Shown piece after piece: positions 44,641 to 54,510 of a stretch of DNA of 64,000 nt. Source of the stretch: Aphanomyces cochlioides (taxonomy: Eukaryota; Oomycota; Saprolegniomycetes; Saprolegniales; Verrucalvaceae); NCBI GenBank assembly GCA_019828595.1, contig JAHQRK010000024.1:992001-1056000 (forward strand), read 5' to 3'. A model generated the notes under the pieces. The model had not been told where the DNA came from, searched no databases, and worked only from the letters and a program-made list of their open reading frames with translations. Numbering within the stretch: position 1 is the first letter of the stretch; each line of letters begins with the position of its first letter. Both the position numbers and the translations under genes were made by a program.

Positions 44641-46342
44641 AGGGTGAGGCCAGGGCTACGCCCCTGGGTGGAGCGTTTTGCTTTGGAAATAACAAAGAGT
44701 TGATCACAAACATGAAACGTTTCAGGCCCAGTTCAAAGTAAAAAATAAGTTAACGCCGAGCATTCTGATTGGCTACTGTTGGCTGACGAATTTTTTTTCG
44801 TCAGGAGATAAATCATGTCCTGACCAAAAAACCGTCGACTCGTACCGAATTTTTTTAATCCAATCTGATATCATATTATTTTGAAACTAAGGAGACGGTA
44901 TTTACTTCGCACTCCTTATTCACTTCTTTCTTATTTTACTTCGAATTGGCCTCAATAGTTTCCCTGTTTTGTTGTGCAAAAATGCCAGTTCTTGCACAGA
45001 TAACACGAACGACTTATCAGTGATAATACAGACGCTCGAGGTACCCAGTCCTATTCACGGCGTATTTGACGGCAAGACAATGACGACCATGCGCTTAGAT
45101 GATGCTCAAGGCGACTACCAACATGTCAGAGACATAGTATATCTAGATGGAGAAAGGCGAACCTTAGATGGTAATCTACGGTTGTGTCCAATGTGAGCGT
45201 GGCATGTGGTGGGCGGAGGTTCTAGGAGCACGGTCAAGAAGGTCAATTTAGATGCCGAAGTTTCAGCAGCCTGTTGTACTGCTGGTATAGAGATATTTCC
45301 CGTTGCGGCAACTTTGCGCACAATGTGAACGGCAAAAAGACTGTTTCCAAGAAGCAGACTCTTTGATAATTTTATAGCTTGCCGCTGTTCGATATGCTTC
45401 TCCCATTTTAATGCTGAGGTTAAATCTAAGCAGAATATACCCAAGATCAGATTGCACAATCTGTGCGATCGATTAGTAGATCGAGGTCATCGTTGGTTGA
45501 CAACCACCTACTTCTTCATCTTGTAATACTGTAACGTTGAATCTAAGTATAAGGTGCGTAGTTTGGGGTTAGCTAATCTCGAAGATTTATCGTCCAATTC
45601 ATCGGTAGATGCAATTGGACTTGATCTAGGAAGTCACGGCTATTCCTCAACAACACAGTGCATATATTTGTAAGACTCTTGTTCGGTAGCATAAACTTCA
45701 TTCCACTCTGCTTGCTTCCCAGGTTCGGAGTTATCGATCGCATGTCCTTGATTGTCATTGTCATGATTGCCATTGCCTTTGCCTTTCTTAGAGGCCGAGT
45801 AGTTGTTATTTTCTACGCAGAAAACTGCGTCAGACAAATGTTCATACAAAAACATCAACATAATGTGATTGGATCGTAAAATACTGTGGATATGTGTCCC
45901 GCCACTTAAGCTTAACATAATGTGGTATGCCAGAAAATACTACTCATTTCTTTCATAAATCGTACAGAATTCGCGGTATTTATTAAACATCACATTGTTT
46001 AATATCGCTTATTGAACTCGTACATCCAATGAGTTGAAACTTTGATACTGGGTAGTACACCTGCTAAGTATTCATGCAACACCCCTTAAGTAATTCATGA
46101 TACTCGCCGTAGGCCCACTATCAACAGTGGTACTGCATAAAAAAGTAGCACCTTCAGTTGCAATAGTGGTAACCAACGTTACACATTGTCCCCTTATTGT
46201 AAAAAATTGAACTATGGGGAGAGGATTTACTCGTCCAAAGCCAATATGAAAATACAGTAAAAACACACGTTTTAGCTGTCCCTGGCTGCTCTATGAAAAT
46301 GTCCGGTATTTCGAGCCAAAAAGGCCCTACCTCGTAACATTC
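44641..46342. other. Unidentified region left of repeat A
   Basis: Contains short minus-strand frames (45115-45459 and 45640-45918) with no family I recognise. The latter has an Asn/Asp/Gly-rich stretch (GNGNHDNDNQG). No terminal repeats or RNA genes seen. Confidence 0.4.
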
Positions 46343-46379
46343 GCAATTCGTAATCCCACAGTTTCAGAGTGCGACCGGT

Positions 46380-48040
46380 TCCACCGAGAGACATGAAATT
46401 CTACAAATGATCAAAAGAAAGTGGTCCACAGTGCATGACAAGGTGGAATTAATTTCCTTTTTAAAGCAAACACCGCTATTTTCTTGCGCACATGGTGGCT
46501 ACATTTGTGCAAACATGTTCATGGATCCTCGAAAATTCTCTTTTGTGTGTCATATTTGCGAGGTCACCCGAGTACTTCCCCAACCACCTATAATTGGCTT
46601 GAAATATTGACAAGTATTGGTATGCCAACCGATGTTTCTATGGAAACGTTCCTATTGTGTGCAAAATCATGTTTCGAAAATCACTTCACCTCTATCACCA
46701 AAGAATGAGGAAGTTGTGATGCTACTGAACGAGTACTTCATTTCGCATGTCGAGCAATTTGAAAAATCGAGTGTTTTGTCCAAAATACTATTCCATTCGT
46801 GCCTGCAACACAGTACATCTTAACTCAGCGGCAGAACAGTCTTGTTTGGTATTCACATGGTGCAGTACCAGCTGATCAACTTCTGGTACGTCTTGAAAAA
46901 CCGATATTACAATCCTACGCTGTGCTTCCTCGCATATTGTGGAGTCAATTTGATCTGATATCTCCGCCAACTGTGACTGATGTAATGCAGCATATTGTAA
47001 CGATTGCTTGCCATGCCAATGTCGTTGAGAATTGGATGTTTTCAGTCGCGAAAACGGATATGTTTCTCGATATTCTTGATTTTCTTTACAGTCATTGGAG
47101 TGAGCTCAACGAGAGTACAGTGGCTCTACTGAGGGATATGATATTTTTCCAGTTGATGCCAGTCTTGTTAAAGCAAATCGTCCATACTTTCGACTGAAAG
47201 ATAATTTGGCCCCGTTTTTGTTCGAGGTACCTCGAGTACTTGGAGCCTACGATGAATTATTCCGACGTCTTGGAACCAAAGATGCATTTCATTCCCAGGA
47301 TTATGCGAATCTGCCGAGGGAACTCCAGACAGAATGTCCTTTCCTTGACGTAAATGAAATCAGTAGTGAAAGTACTCAAACTTTTGGATGCGTCCAATCC
47401 ATACATAGCTATTCCAACATCCGACAATAAACTGTCCAGTCTTGAAGCCTGCGATGATGCTCATTGGATCATGGACGAGATTGACTCACAGCGAATTGAA
47501 GTCGCTCATCCGAGTCTCAGTGGACCACTTTGTCTTCGATCGCAAATTCCAAAGCTGAGCACTGTTGTTCGCGAAGTGTTGGCCCCAGGTTTTGTTGATG
47601 AAATCTAGATGCCACAAAACTAACACAAAGACTCCGGGAGAAACTATCGACGCATCACTTTGGAGTACATTCACAATCCGGTGTGTTCGCGATATCCCTA
47701 CTCGCTTTTTTCTTTCTAATGGCATTGGTAATACGAAAAGTGGAACTCAATCCCGTCTTTTCTACGTCGATTCAGAGGCTAATGTGTTCTCCAAGAGATT
47801 CCAGTTCGCTCGTCCAAGCAGTGATTTTGGGTGTTCAGCATAAAATGAGACGACGTATCAACGCCTCTGTACCACTACTTGCCTTGCTCGAAGCGCACAT
47901 GTGCGGTCGCAAGCGCAATGGCGAGAGCAAGAAGTGTGCTGGCTCTTGGCAAGCAGAACGACGAAATTCCTGCTTATATTATGCTACAAGGAATCTACTA
48001 CTACACATACACTTTCGTGTCACGCACCGCTTGCCGTGGA
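46380..48040 (+). pseudogene. Large-protein remnant (possibly sacsin-like), left copy
   Basis: A coding trail in shifting frames: KRKWSTVHDKVELISFLK, CAHGGYICANMFMDPRKFSF, TYNWLEILTSIGMPTDVSME, QNSLVWYSHGAVPADQLLVR, VLPRILWSQFDLISPP, FSVAKTDMFLDILDFLYSHW, PFLFEVPRVLGAYDELFRRL, then IAIPTSDNKL and LPLLEAHMCGRKRNG. The style (VPADQLL, long helical repeats, PTSDN) recalls giant sacsin/HSP90-like proteins of oomycetes, but I am not certain. At least four frameshifts (near 46590, 46705, 46800 and 47200) and stops, identical in both copies, show that it decayed before duplication. Confidence 0.45.
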
Positions 48041-48051
48041 TCGTTGTACCA

Positions 48052-49485
48052 TTATGGCTGGCCTTGGGCGTCTTGGGGTTTAACTATCGATGACAACAGC
48101 GCTTGGTACTCCGAATCTTTGACCCGGAGTTGCAGCCGAGACATTTCGTGCTGGTGTTCTAGCTGCTGCTTGGAAGCTGCAAGCTGTTCTGCCATCACTT
48201 GCCTGTTGGCGGCATCGAGCATGTGCTGGAGTTCCGCAATGCGCCGCTCATACATGAGGCTATCCTCGAGCATCTTCCTCTCAATGTCTTTGACTTTTTT
48301 ATCAGAGATGAGTGAATTCTCGGTGAGGCTGCCATTGTATTTGTTGGCAACTTTGCGCATGTACCCACGGATAGTATTGCGGCCATCACGATCGAGTAGG
48401 AGCAACTCTTTTGATTTGCCCGACTTGTACCGCAATTCATCGGTAATCATACCGTTGAATTCCGTCTCGGCTTTGCTAAGAAGATTAGCAGGCACCAGGA
48501 CAAGTGTATCGAGCTCGCATTTGTCTCCAAAGGCGGACGCATGATCGTAAAAACGCTCCTTAATGCTGCCAGTGCGGCCAAACTTAAATACTCGCTTGCT
48601 GTCTTGGTGCTGGCCTGTGTCGACGAGGTAGATGCATGCGATATTGGTCGGAATTAGCGTCATGAAACCTTGGATAAATGCTTTGTCAACACGGCACAGT
48701 TGTTTCACCATGGCTTTCTTGTCTTCGACTGTGCCGAATGCCATCGCAAACACGTGTTCATAGATCCACGAACGAAATTGATCGGCGACCTGCGACCGCG
48801 TTGAGCGCAGTGCATGCATGAGCCCTAGAAATGTTAAAAAAGGTGTGCGTTTAGGACTGAAATTTGGGTCTTCAAGTGAGCTCTGCATGTTCGATGAAGC
48901 TTCGTACTCGGGAAGAGTGAAAAGCTTGTAATCGGTCAACAATTTGTACTTGCAGCGGACGTCCTGGAGCGTGCGGACGAAATTGTCGCATCCAAAGACC
49001 CTACCAACATCCTTGGCTTTGAAAAGGATATCTTGTAGTGTCCGCTTGCCACGCATTTCAACATTGTAGGTCTTCCCGTCTCCGTCGACAAAGAACTTGA
49101 GATCGGCGTCCTCGATGATGGGCGGCGCGGTTGGGAGCAACGATTCAGTTGCGCACGCAAGGATTGCGCGCACATCGCTGGTCATTTGTGCGACTCGCAG
49201 GTCGGTTTTGGGGCTATAGTCGTCCTTAGGACTGAGTATACCCTTCCTTGCGTCCTTCTTCGCAACAACCACGACCGGGAGCTTGGCGTCGGCTATAAAG
49301 CGCTTGACCGAGCGCTTGTAGTTAATACTCAAGAAGGATCCAATCGAGGAGCTCTTGAAGAGCTTGTCGACGTCGACGAAATGCTCGCCGTCAAGCACGA
49401 GCTCAAACGAGTCGTCGTCCGATGCGACTTTCACGCGCTTGGGCAGCTTGTTGGAACCGGCGCCAGTGCCGCGCTTGGGAGGCAT
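48052..49485 (-). CDS. BRO-N-like / GIY-YIG (T5orf172)-like protein, left copy
   Basis: First ATG at 49485 gives 477 residues; the frame is open upstream to a TTG at 49524, the origin used for numbering here. A basic start (PPKRGTGAGSNKLPKRVK) precedes a BRO-N/MSV199-like domain at about 150-262: LFKAKDVGRVFGC, then TPFLTFLGLMHALRSTRSQ and FRSWIYEHVF, the pattern of viral BRO and phage antirepressor DNA-binding domains. About 295-360 holds a GIY-YIG/T5orf172-like unit: CIYLV, VFKFGRTGSIKERFYDHAS (G-R-T, Arg, His) and a Glu in SKAETEF. A coiled coil fills 405-470. This architecture is typical of large DNA viruses and phages. It is unbroken and identical in both copies, which argues for recent activity. 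It is divergent from the THOC2 fragment. Confidence 0.7.
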   Translation of the reverse strand: MPPKRGTGAGSNKLPKRVKVASDDDSFELVLDGEHFVDVDKLFKSSSIGSFLSINYKRSVKRFIADAKLPVVVVAKKDARKGILSPKDDYSPKTDLRVAQMTSDVRAILACATESLLPTAPPIIEDADLKFFVDGDGKTYNVEMRGKRTLQDILFKAKDVGRVFGCDNFVRTLQDVRCKYKLLTDYKLFTLPEYEASSNMQSSLEDPNFSPKRTPFLTFLGLMHALRSTRSQVADQFRSWIYEHVFAMAFGTVEDKKAMVKQLCRVDKAFIQGFMTLIPTNIACIYLVDTGQHQDSKRVFKFGRTGSIKERFYDHASAFGDKCELDTLVLVPANLLSKAETEFNGMITDELRYKSGKSKELLLLDRDGRNTIRGYMRKVANKYNGSLTENSLISDKKVKDIERKMLEDSLMYERRIAELQHMLDAANRQVMAEQLAASKQQLEHQHEMSRLQLRVKDSEYQALLSSIVKPQDAQGQP

Positions 49486-49651
49486 TTCGTCGCGATCTTG
49501 CAGCGGTGCGTTTTCTACTGACAATCACTCCACAAGGCAGATTGCTTGGGGTGTTAGTTGAAGCATAAATCTGTCTGACATGATGCGACGGTTTCATATC
49601 ACGACACGACCGGAGGCATTCTGAAACCGATTCTCTTTATCGTTTGATTGG

Positions 49652-50501
49652 ATGAAAATACATGCACGATTTGATACGGTGGCAAAATCACCAGTAAAAA
49701 GCGTCCTTGCCGCTGGAGACTACATCCGAAACTCCTTGGTGCTTTTGACAAAGATCATCGACGTGTTTCCGACAACACGCACAACGTCCGACAAGTTATA
49801 TACTTTGGTGGAAGCGTTGATGAAGAATGAACGCAAGTACTTGAAGCTCATGACTACGTGTTATTCCGCATTACAGTGTACTCGTACGCCGCATGAACTC
49901 ATTCGAAGAAAAACCGACCCCAACACCGAGTGAATCCCCCGCAACGACTAGTGTCAAGAGTGAACGTGAACGCTCTCGAGATCGAAAAGACGCCAAATCC
50001 GAGCGTGTCAAGAAAGAAGAAACTCCTCAACGGGATGTAAAACGCGAACGTGGACGCTCCCGAGACAAGAAGGAAGCTCCGAAGAAGCAGACGAGGGACC
50101 AGCCGCCGAGAGAACGATCTCGAGAAAAATCAGACGGCAATAAGCGCACGATTCCCGCGTTGCAGCGCGAACAAAACAAGAAGCGTGAGCGAGATCCTGA
50201 GAATGACAACTCATCCAAGCATCGCAAAATCACCGCTACTAACGAGATTGCCGAGAAGAGCGAGCGAAGAATCCATGAGGAACAGAAGAAGCGACAAGAC
50301 CAGAGACAACGAAGTGAACGTGGTGAACCGAGGGGAGATTCAAGTGTCGAACCTCGAGGAGAACCAAGGAAACATCGCGCGATCAACGAGAAGCTCGAGG
50401 TGAACGTAGAGGCTCGATATATGAACTCCCGAAATAATGGAGATGGAAGAGGGGATGGAAGAAGCAATGGACCACGAGACCGTCAAGAGCGCATGCGGTA
50501 A
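49652..50501 (+). pseudogene. THOC2: THO complex subunit 2 C-terminal fragment
   Basis: 49652-49870 reads VLAAGDYIRNSLVLLTKIID, then VFPTTRTTSDKLYTLVEALM and KNERKYLKLMTTCYSAL, matching the conserved end of the Tho2 domain (I-R-N-x-L-V-L-L-T-K-I, V-F-P, K-N-E-R-x-x-L-K). After a frame change near 49870-49893 comes a long Lys/Arg/Glu/Ser tail (SERERSRDRKDAKSERVKKE) as in THOC2, ending at 50501. The N-terminal >1000 residues are absent, so this is a fragment copied with repeats A and B. THOC2 is the scaffold of the THO complex for mRNA export. Confidence 0.65.
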
Positions 50502-51901
50502 GACAAGGACATTGTAACGATGGGTTTGATATATTTTTATTAGGGACCGCCGCGACAGTGGACGCTATTGACGGTAGTAGTTTTTTGTACTATAGTCTTT
50601 TAAAAGCGCGATGATGCTGTACGATCGAGTGGGTCGCCATTGTCGGGGGTGGGAGTGTGGACTTTCGTTCTTTGTGAGAACGAATGCTTTGCGACGAGCT
50701 TGACTTTCTCTGCTGGGTCAATCATAGTTGCATCTGTGGTGAACTGAGGGGAGATTCAAGGGGGGACGAACGACATTCCGCTCGGCACGTTGTTTGGCCT
50801 CGTTGGTTGCCTGCACTTCTCGTTTGGCTTCTCAAACGCCTAGAATCTCAGCTGTGAGGACAGTATGAGGAAGATGAGAAGTGAGTTAGATTAGCCAGCT
50901 TAAAGTTAAAACTATAAACAATACCGTATAGTTTTCGATATACACTCGGCACGGCTACGGAATAATCGTTGAGGGCCGTACACTCCCTGAGAACACACGT
51001 GCCTCTGGCCAATCTCACTTTAGTCAGACGGTGTCGTTAGCGTTGGACACGCTTCAGCCGAATGCGACCGACGGACTGGGGTCCATAAAGGAAAAGACGG
51101 GATACGTCGCGGCCTGGGCAAAGGTCACACCAAAGACGAGCGACGCGAGACAAAAGACTGGCCAATACGATAAACTGTGCGGGTTCACTGGGGAAGAGCA
51201 GCAAGGGTATCGTTGTCGAGGAGGCGCGATCCCCACGGTCGAGTTGCATTATCGTCTTGAGACTGGTAATATTGCTCTGACGGCGCCGTGCCGGTGTTCT
51301 GGGTCATGCGGTACGCTGTTGGAACCTTGAAATCTCGAAACTGCGGCTGTCAGGTTTGCTGCGAACGTGGTCGTCCCTATCGAACTACTGCCTAGATAGG
51401 CCCGCCAAATACACCGCACTTTCGTTCCCAAGTCGTTGCCACGCCCATGCCCTTTGATACCCTCCATTGCTGTCCCGAACAATGTATCACAGGTAGCAAG
51501 ACTCGCCACCTTGTGGCGCTACAGGAACCTTACGGTGCCCTATCATGTTCAAGTTAGACCAGCTCAAAGCCACTCATTTAGAGTCTTCAAGACCGATGGA
51601 ATCTTCTGCAGGGGGAGGACTCTATGGACTCGCTTTGCCAGAACTCTCGTGTCTCTAATCTCGTTACACCATGAATAGTTCGCCAACAGAAGAATGTCGT
51701 CTCCAATGCAATATGGCATGCGATGAAAGTGAAATCTAGTTTGAAGAAGCAGGCATTCTATGAGTAGTACAAGCATCTCTCTCATGCTTCCTCTCGCAAG
51801 AGATGGTGTTGATCGTCTCTTGATTTTGTACTCCTAATCCATCGAGGTTCAAAATGTCTTCTTTTGTTTGTCAGCGTGATGGTTTCATGGCACTGACCAC
51901 C

Positions 51902-51952
51902 ATTCCTACTCTGCAAAAATGTGGAACTTCCTCAAACGTGCAGAGTAGGAAT
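51902..51952. repeat. Hairpin-forming element, copy 1
   Basis: ATTCCTACTCTGCA and TGCAGAGTAGGAAT (14 bp perfect arms) enclose a 23 nt loop. Followed by GTGTGTGCGACATACGATAG and then CTTGACACTCGAAAAGTCAC. Mirrored at about 59306-59356. Confidence 0.8.
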
Positions 51953-52131
51953 GTGTGTGCGACATACGATAGCCATAGCCATATTCCATGATGTGACCGC
52001 CGACGCTTGACACTCGAAAAGTCACTCATGGAATTGAGAAGGAATGCGATCAAAGCTGCCAAGTGTTTGCTCCAAGTCATGCAGAGCATGGAACACACCA
52101 CAGTGAGAACTAATGTGAAAGTCACCATCAC

Positions 52132-52178
52132 TCCTACTCTGCAAAAATGTGGAACTTCCTCAAACGTGCAGAGTAGGA
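52132..52178. repeat. Hairpin-forming element, copy 2
   Basis: TCCTACTCTGCA / TGCAGAGTAGGA with the same loop as copy 1. A third degenerate copy is at about 52511-52540. A flanking phrase, CTTGACACTCGAAAAGTCAC, also recurs at 52629 and, altered, at 13238-13285. Confidence 0.8.
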
Positions 52179-52339
52179 ATGTGTGTGCGACATTCCCAAC
52201 TGGACTTGTGTCCCTCGACAAAGGCGCGTTGGTCAGGATGGGCCGGGTTGACGATCTTGGCAATGACATCATAGACAGCCGCGGTTCCCGCGATGTGTAG
52301 ACAAACCAGTGTCGCTTTGAGTGGTGGTGGTTGTGTGCC

Positions 52340-52430
52340 TGACAAGGTCCAAGGGGGACGAAGGATCGTCGATGGGGAGTGGCTCGTGGAAGCCGACGGC
52401 GCGCATGGTGTGGGGGATAGCTGAAGACAT
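52340..52430 (-). pseudogene. Zinc-type alcohol dehydrogenase / quinone reductase N-terminal scrap
   Basis: The minus-strand frame MRAVGFHEPLPIDDPSSPLD is the typical start of medium-chain zinc-type alcohol dehydrogenase-like proteins (M-[KR]-A-V-G-[FY]-x-x-x-L-P-I-D-x-P). The frame is lost after about 30 codons. Its mirror copy is at 58828-58918 (+). Confidence 0.45.
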
Positions 52431-53040
52431 GGTGTGTTGCTGACTTGGACTGCGGTCGGCGTCCCCTTCATGTTGGACCAACGCAAGTTTTCGCTGTGAA
52501 AGTCACCATCACTCCTACTCTGCAAAAATTCGTGCAGAGTTCAAGTTCCGGAACTGCAGCGTGACATACGATAGCCATACGAGAGGGCTCCATGGTGTGA
52601 CACTCTGATACCGCCGACGCAGTCCGCTTGACACTCGAAAAGTCACTCGTCGAACTTCCACAAACGTGCAGAGATATGAGATCAATTGCGTCTGTGTGTA
52701 TTGGAGTGTGTTTATATCTATCTCTACACAGGGAGTTCACTCCATTGTGTGTCGCCATTCATGCCTCATGGAGCGCACTGGCCATACCTTCGCTCGGACA
52801 AACCCACGTACAACAACCGTCTGTAAACGCCCCTCCGGTTCGTTTCCGCACTTGATTCCGCAACGTGCGTGTCAGTGTGAGCAGCACACACTGGAAACCA
52901 TGGGCACAACCAGCATCATGACCGACGCTGTTGCATACTGGCGCTCTATGCCCACATCTTCGTGTGTCCCGAGGTACCGCAGGAGGCACAGGACAACGAA
53001 CACAGGAAGTGGTGAGAGAACTGGACCGTTGGCCGTCAGG

Positions 53041-53195
53041 CCACAGCCGAATGCGACCGACGGAGTGGGGTCCATAAAGGAAAAGACGGGATACGTCACG
53101 GCCTGGGCAAAGGTCACACCAAAGACGAGCGACGCGAGATAAAAAACTGGCCAATACGAGCGCCCGACAAACTGCGCGGGTTCACTGGGGAACTA
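53041..53195 (+). repeat. Direct repeat of 51050-51190
   Basis: CCGAATGCGACCGACGGA, then GTGGGGTCCATAAAGGAAAA and the following ~110 bp match 51057-51195 with a few changes (for example TCACGG for TCGCGG). It starts just after repeat B ends, so a B-type scrap is present a third time in the central spacer. Confidence 0.85.
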
Positions 53196-53214
53196 CTGTC
53201 CATATCAAGTATGT

Positions 53215-53690
53215 GTAATGGATCGCACGCCTCTTGAAGCCAAAGCTGAGGAACGCAAGCTCTCAAGACCGTTTGGGGAAGACTTGCTCCATCATCCTCC
53301 CTCATCCCCCGGCGATTCTACAGTGCTCTACGAAGGACTCATCACAAACCTTTTTGCAGTTCACCGAGGAATCCTGTACACGGCAGACAACGATGTATTC
53401 CTTGGAAGTACGCGTCAACTTGTTATTGATGCATGCCGTCGGCTTGGAGTTCAATTTCGGCTTGAACCAGAGGATGCAACCACCTGGGATGGCGCTTTCG
53501 TTACAAGTAGGCATCTCCTTGTCATTCATCATCTCACAACATCTATGTGTCCTAGGCGTGGTCACGTTGATTGTTCCCATCCATGCGCATTATACTGACG
53601 ATGGCACTTGCACTCCGATTGCTTCTACTTTGTGGCCGCTCCTGGATCAACTTCGAGAAGAAATTTGTTGGGGGGGGGGGGGGTTGAACG
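53215..53690 (+). pseudogene. Class IV (PLP-dependent) aminotransferase fragment
   Basis: 53310-53506 reads YEGLITNLFAVHRGILYTAD, LGSTRQLVIDACRRLGVQF and TTWDGAFVTS. These match the C-terminal half of branched-chain/D-amino-acid transaminase-like proteins (E-x-x-x-[ST]-N-[FLI]-F, L-x-G-[IS]-T-R, W-D-x-A-F-[LV]-T-S). A 49 nt GT..AG intron (53507-53555) leads to VVTLIVPIHAHYTDDGT and TPIASTLWPLLDQLREEI, the usual end. The N-terminal half with the catalytic Lys is missing. It sits in the spacer between B and A' and ends near a run of G at 53669. Confidence 0.6.
53669..53684. repeat. Poly-G run
   Basis: About 15 consecutive G. Length is error-prone in sequencing. A C run of 11 is at about 11661. 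Confidence 0.8.
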
Positions 53691-53800
53691 ATGAGATGAA
53701 AGAAGGCACACAACATACACATTGTGAATATAACTTGACGTCAACGAAACGCTATGCGCTCCTTGTCGGTGGCTGTAATGCGATATTAATCTCTCGGAGC

Positions 53801-54344
53801 TTAAAACTGACGCTTCAAATTGGCTTCAGTCTGCAACACGGGATTCGTGCGCTTATTGCCGTCTGATTTTTCTCGAGATCGTTCTCTCGGCGGCTGGTCC
53901 CTCGTCTGCTTCTTCGGAGCTTCCTTCTTGTCTCGGGAGCGTCCACGTTCGCGTTTTACATCCCGTTGAGGAGTTTCTTCTTTCTTGACACGCTCGGATT
54001 TGGCGTCTTTTCGATCTCGAGAGCGTTCACGTTCACTCTTGACACTAGTCGTTGCGGGGGATTCACTCGGTGTTGGGGTCGGTTTTTCTTCGAATGAGTT
54101 CATGCGGCGTACGAGTACACTGTAATGCGGAATAACACGTAGTCATGAGCTTCAAGTACTTGCGTTCATTCTTCATCAACGCTTCCACCAAAGTATATAA
54201 CTTGTCGGACGTTGTGCGTGTTGTCGGAAACACGTCGATGATCTTTGTCAAAAGCACCAAGGAGTTTCGGATGTAGTCTCCAGCGGCAAGGACGCTTTTT
54301 ACTGGTGATTTTGCCACCGTATCAAATCGTGCATGTATTTTCAT
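53801..54344 (-). pseudogene. THOC2: THOC2 C-terminal fragment, copy in A'
   Basis: Same as 49652-50165 in the inverted repeat. It is truncated in the Lys/Arg-rich tail at the repeat end (53831), where the frame changes to unrelated sequence. Confidence 0.6.
53831..54070 (-). repeat. 240 bp direct repeat, copy at the start of A'
   Basis: The segment shared by A and B (49926-50165). The same-orientation copy at 61093-61332 lies about 7.3 kb away. The two flank A', the 572 bp spacer and B'. Confidence 0.9.
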
Positions 54345-54510
54345 CCAATCAAACGATAAAGAGAATCGGTTTCAGAATGCCTCCGGTCGTGTCGTGATAT
54401 GAAACCGTCGCATCATGTCAGACAGATTTATGCTTCAACTAACACCCCAAGCAATCTGCCTTGTGGAGTGATTGTCAGTAGAAAACGCACCGCTGCAAGA
54501 TCGCGACGAA

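Larger units (their letters stand above)
46343..50165 (+). repeat. Inverted repeat A, left copy (3.8 kb)
   Basis: Reverse complement of 53831-57653 (paired positions sum to 103996). Every ORF across it is identical in both copies, including the decayed gene's frameshifts. Homology ends sharply at GCAATTCGTAATCCC (46343). On the inner side the last ~15 bp carry two substitutions before identity is lost. Confidence 0.95.
50510..52180. other. Low-coding part of repeat B
   Basis: No intact gene. A minus-strand piece near 50760-50850 reads AKREVQATNEAKQRAE (coiled-coil-like). Another near 51060-51200 reads LASLVFGVTFAQAATYPVFS, a membrane- or signal-like stretch. Both look like gene scraps. Mirror copies lie at 59080-60750. 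Confidence 0.4.
49926..53032 (+). repeat. Inverted repeat B, left copy (3.1 kb)
   Basis: Reverse complement of 58226-61332 (paired positions sum to 111258). It overlaps repeat A by 240 bp (49926-50165). Substitutions separate the copies, e.g. 51167 (Tyr or Ser in the + frame) and 50019 (G here, giving TAA in the other copy's coding frame). Confidence 0.95.

Noticed and set aside
52666..53142. 158-codon ORF in repeat B
   Set aside because: Mixed Cys/Arg/Thr-rich frame with no motif; it ends where the repeat ends and its mirror copy ends differently, so it is probably chance.
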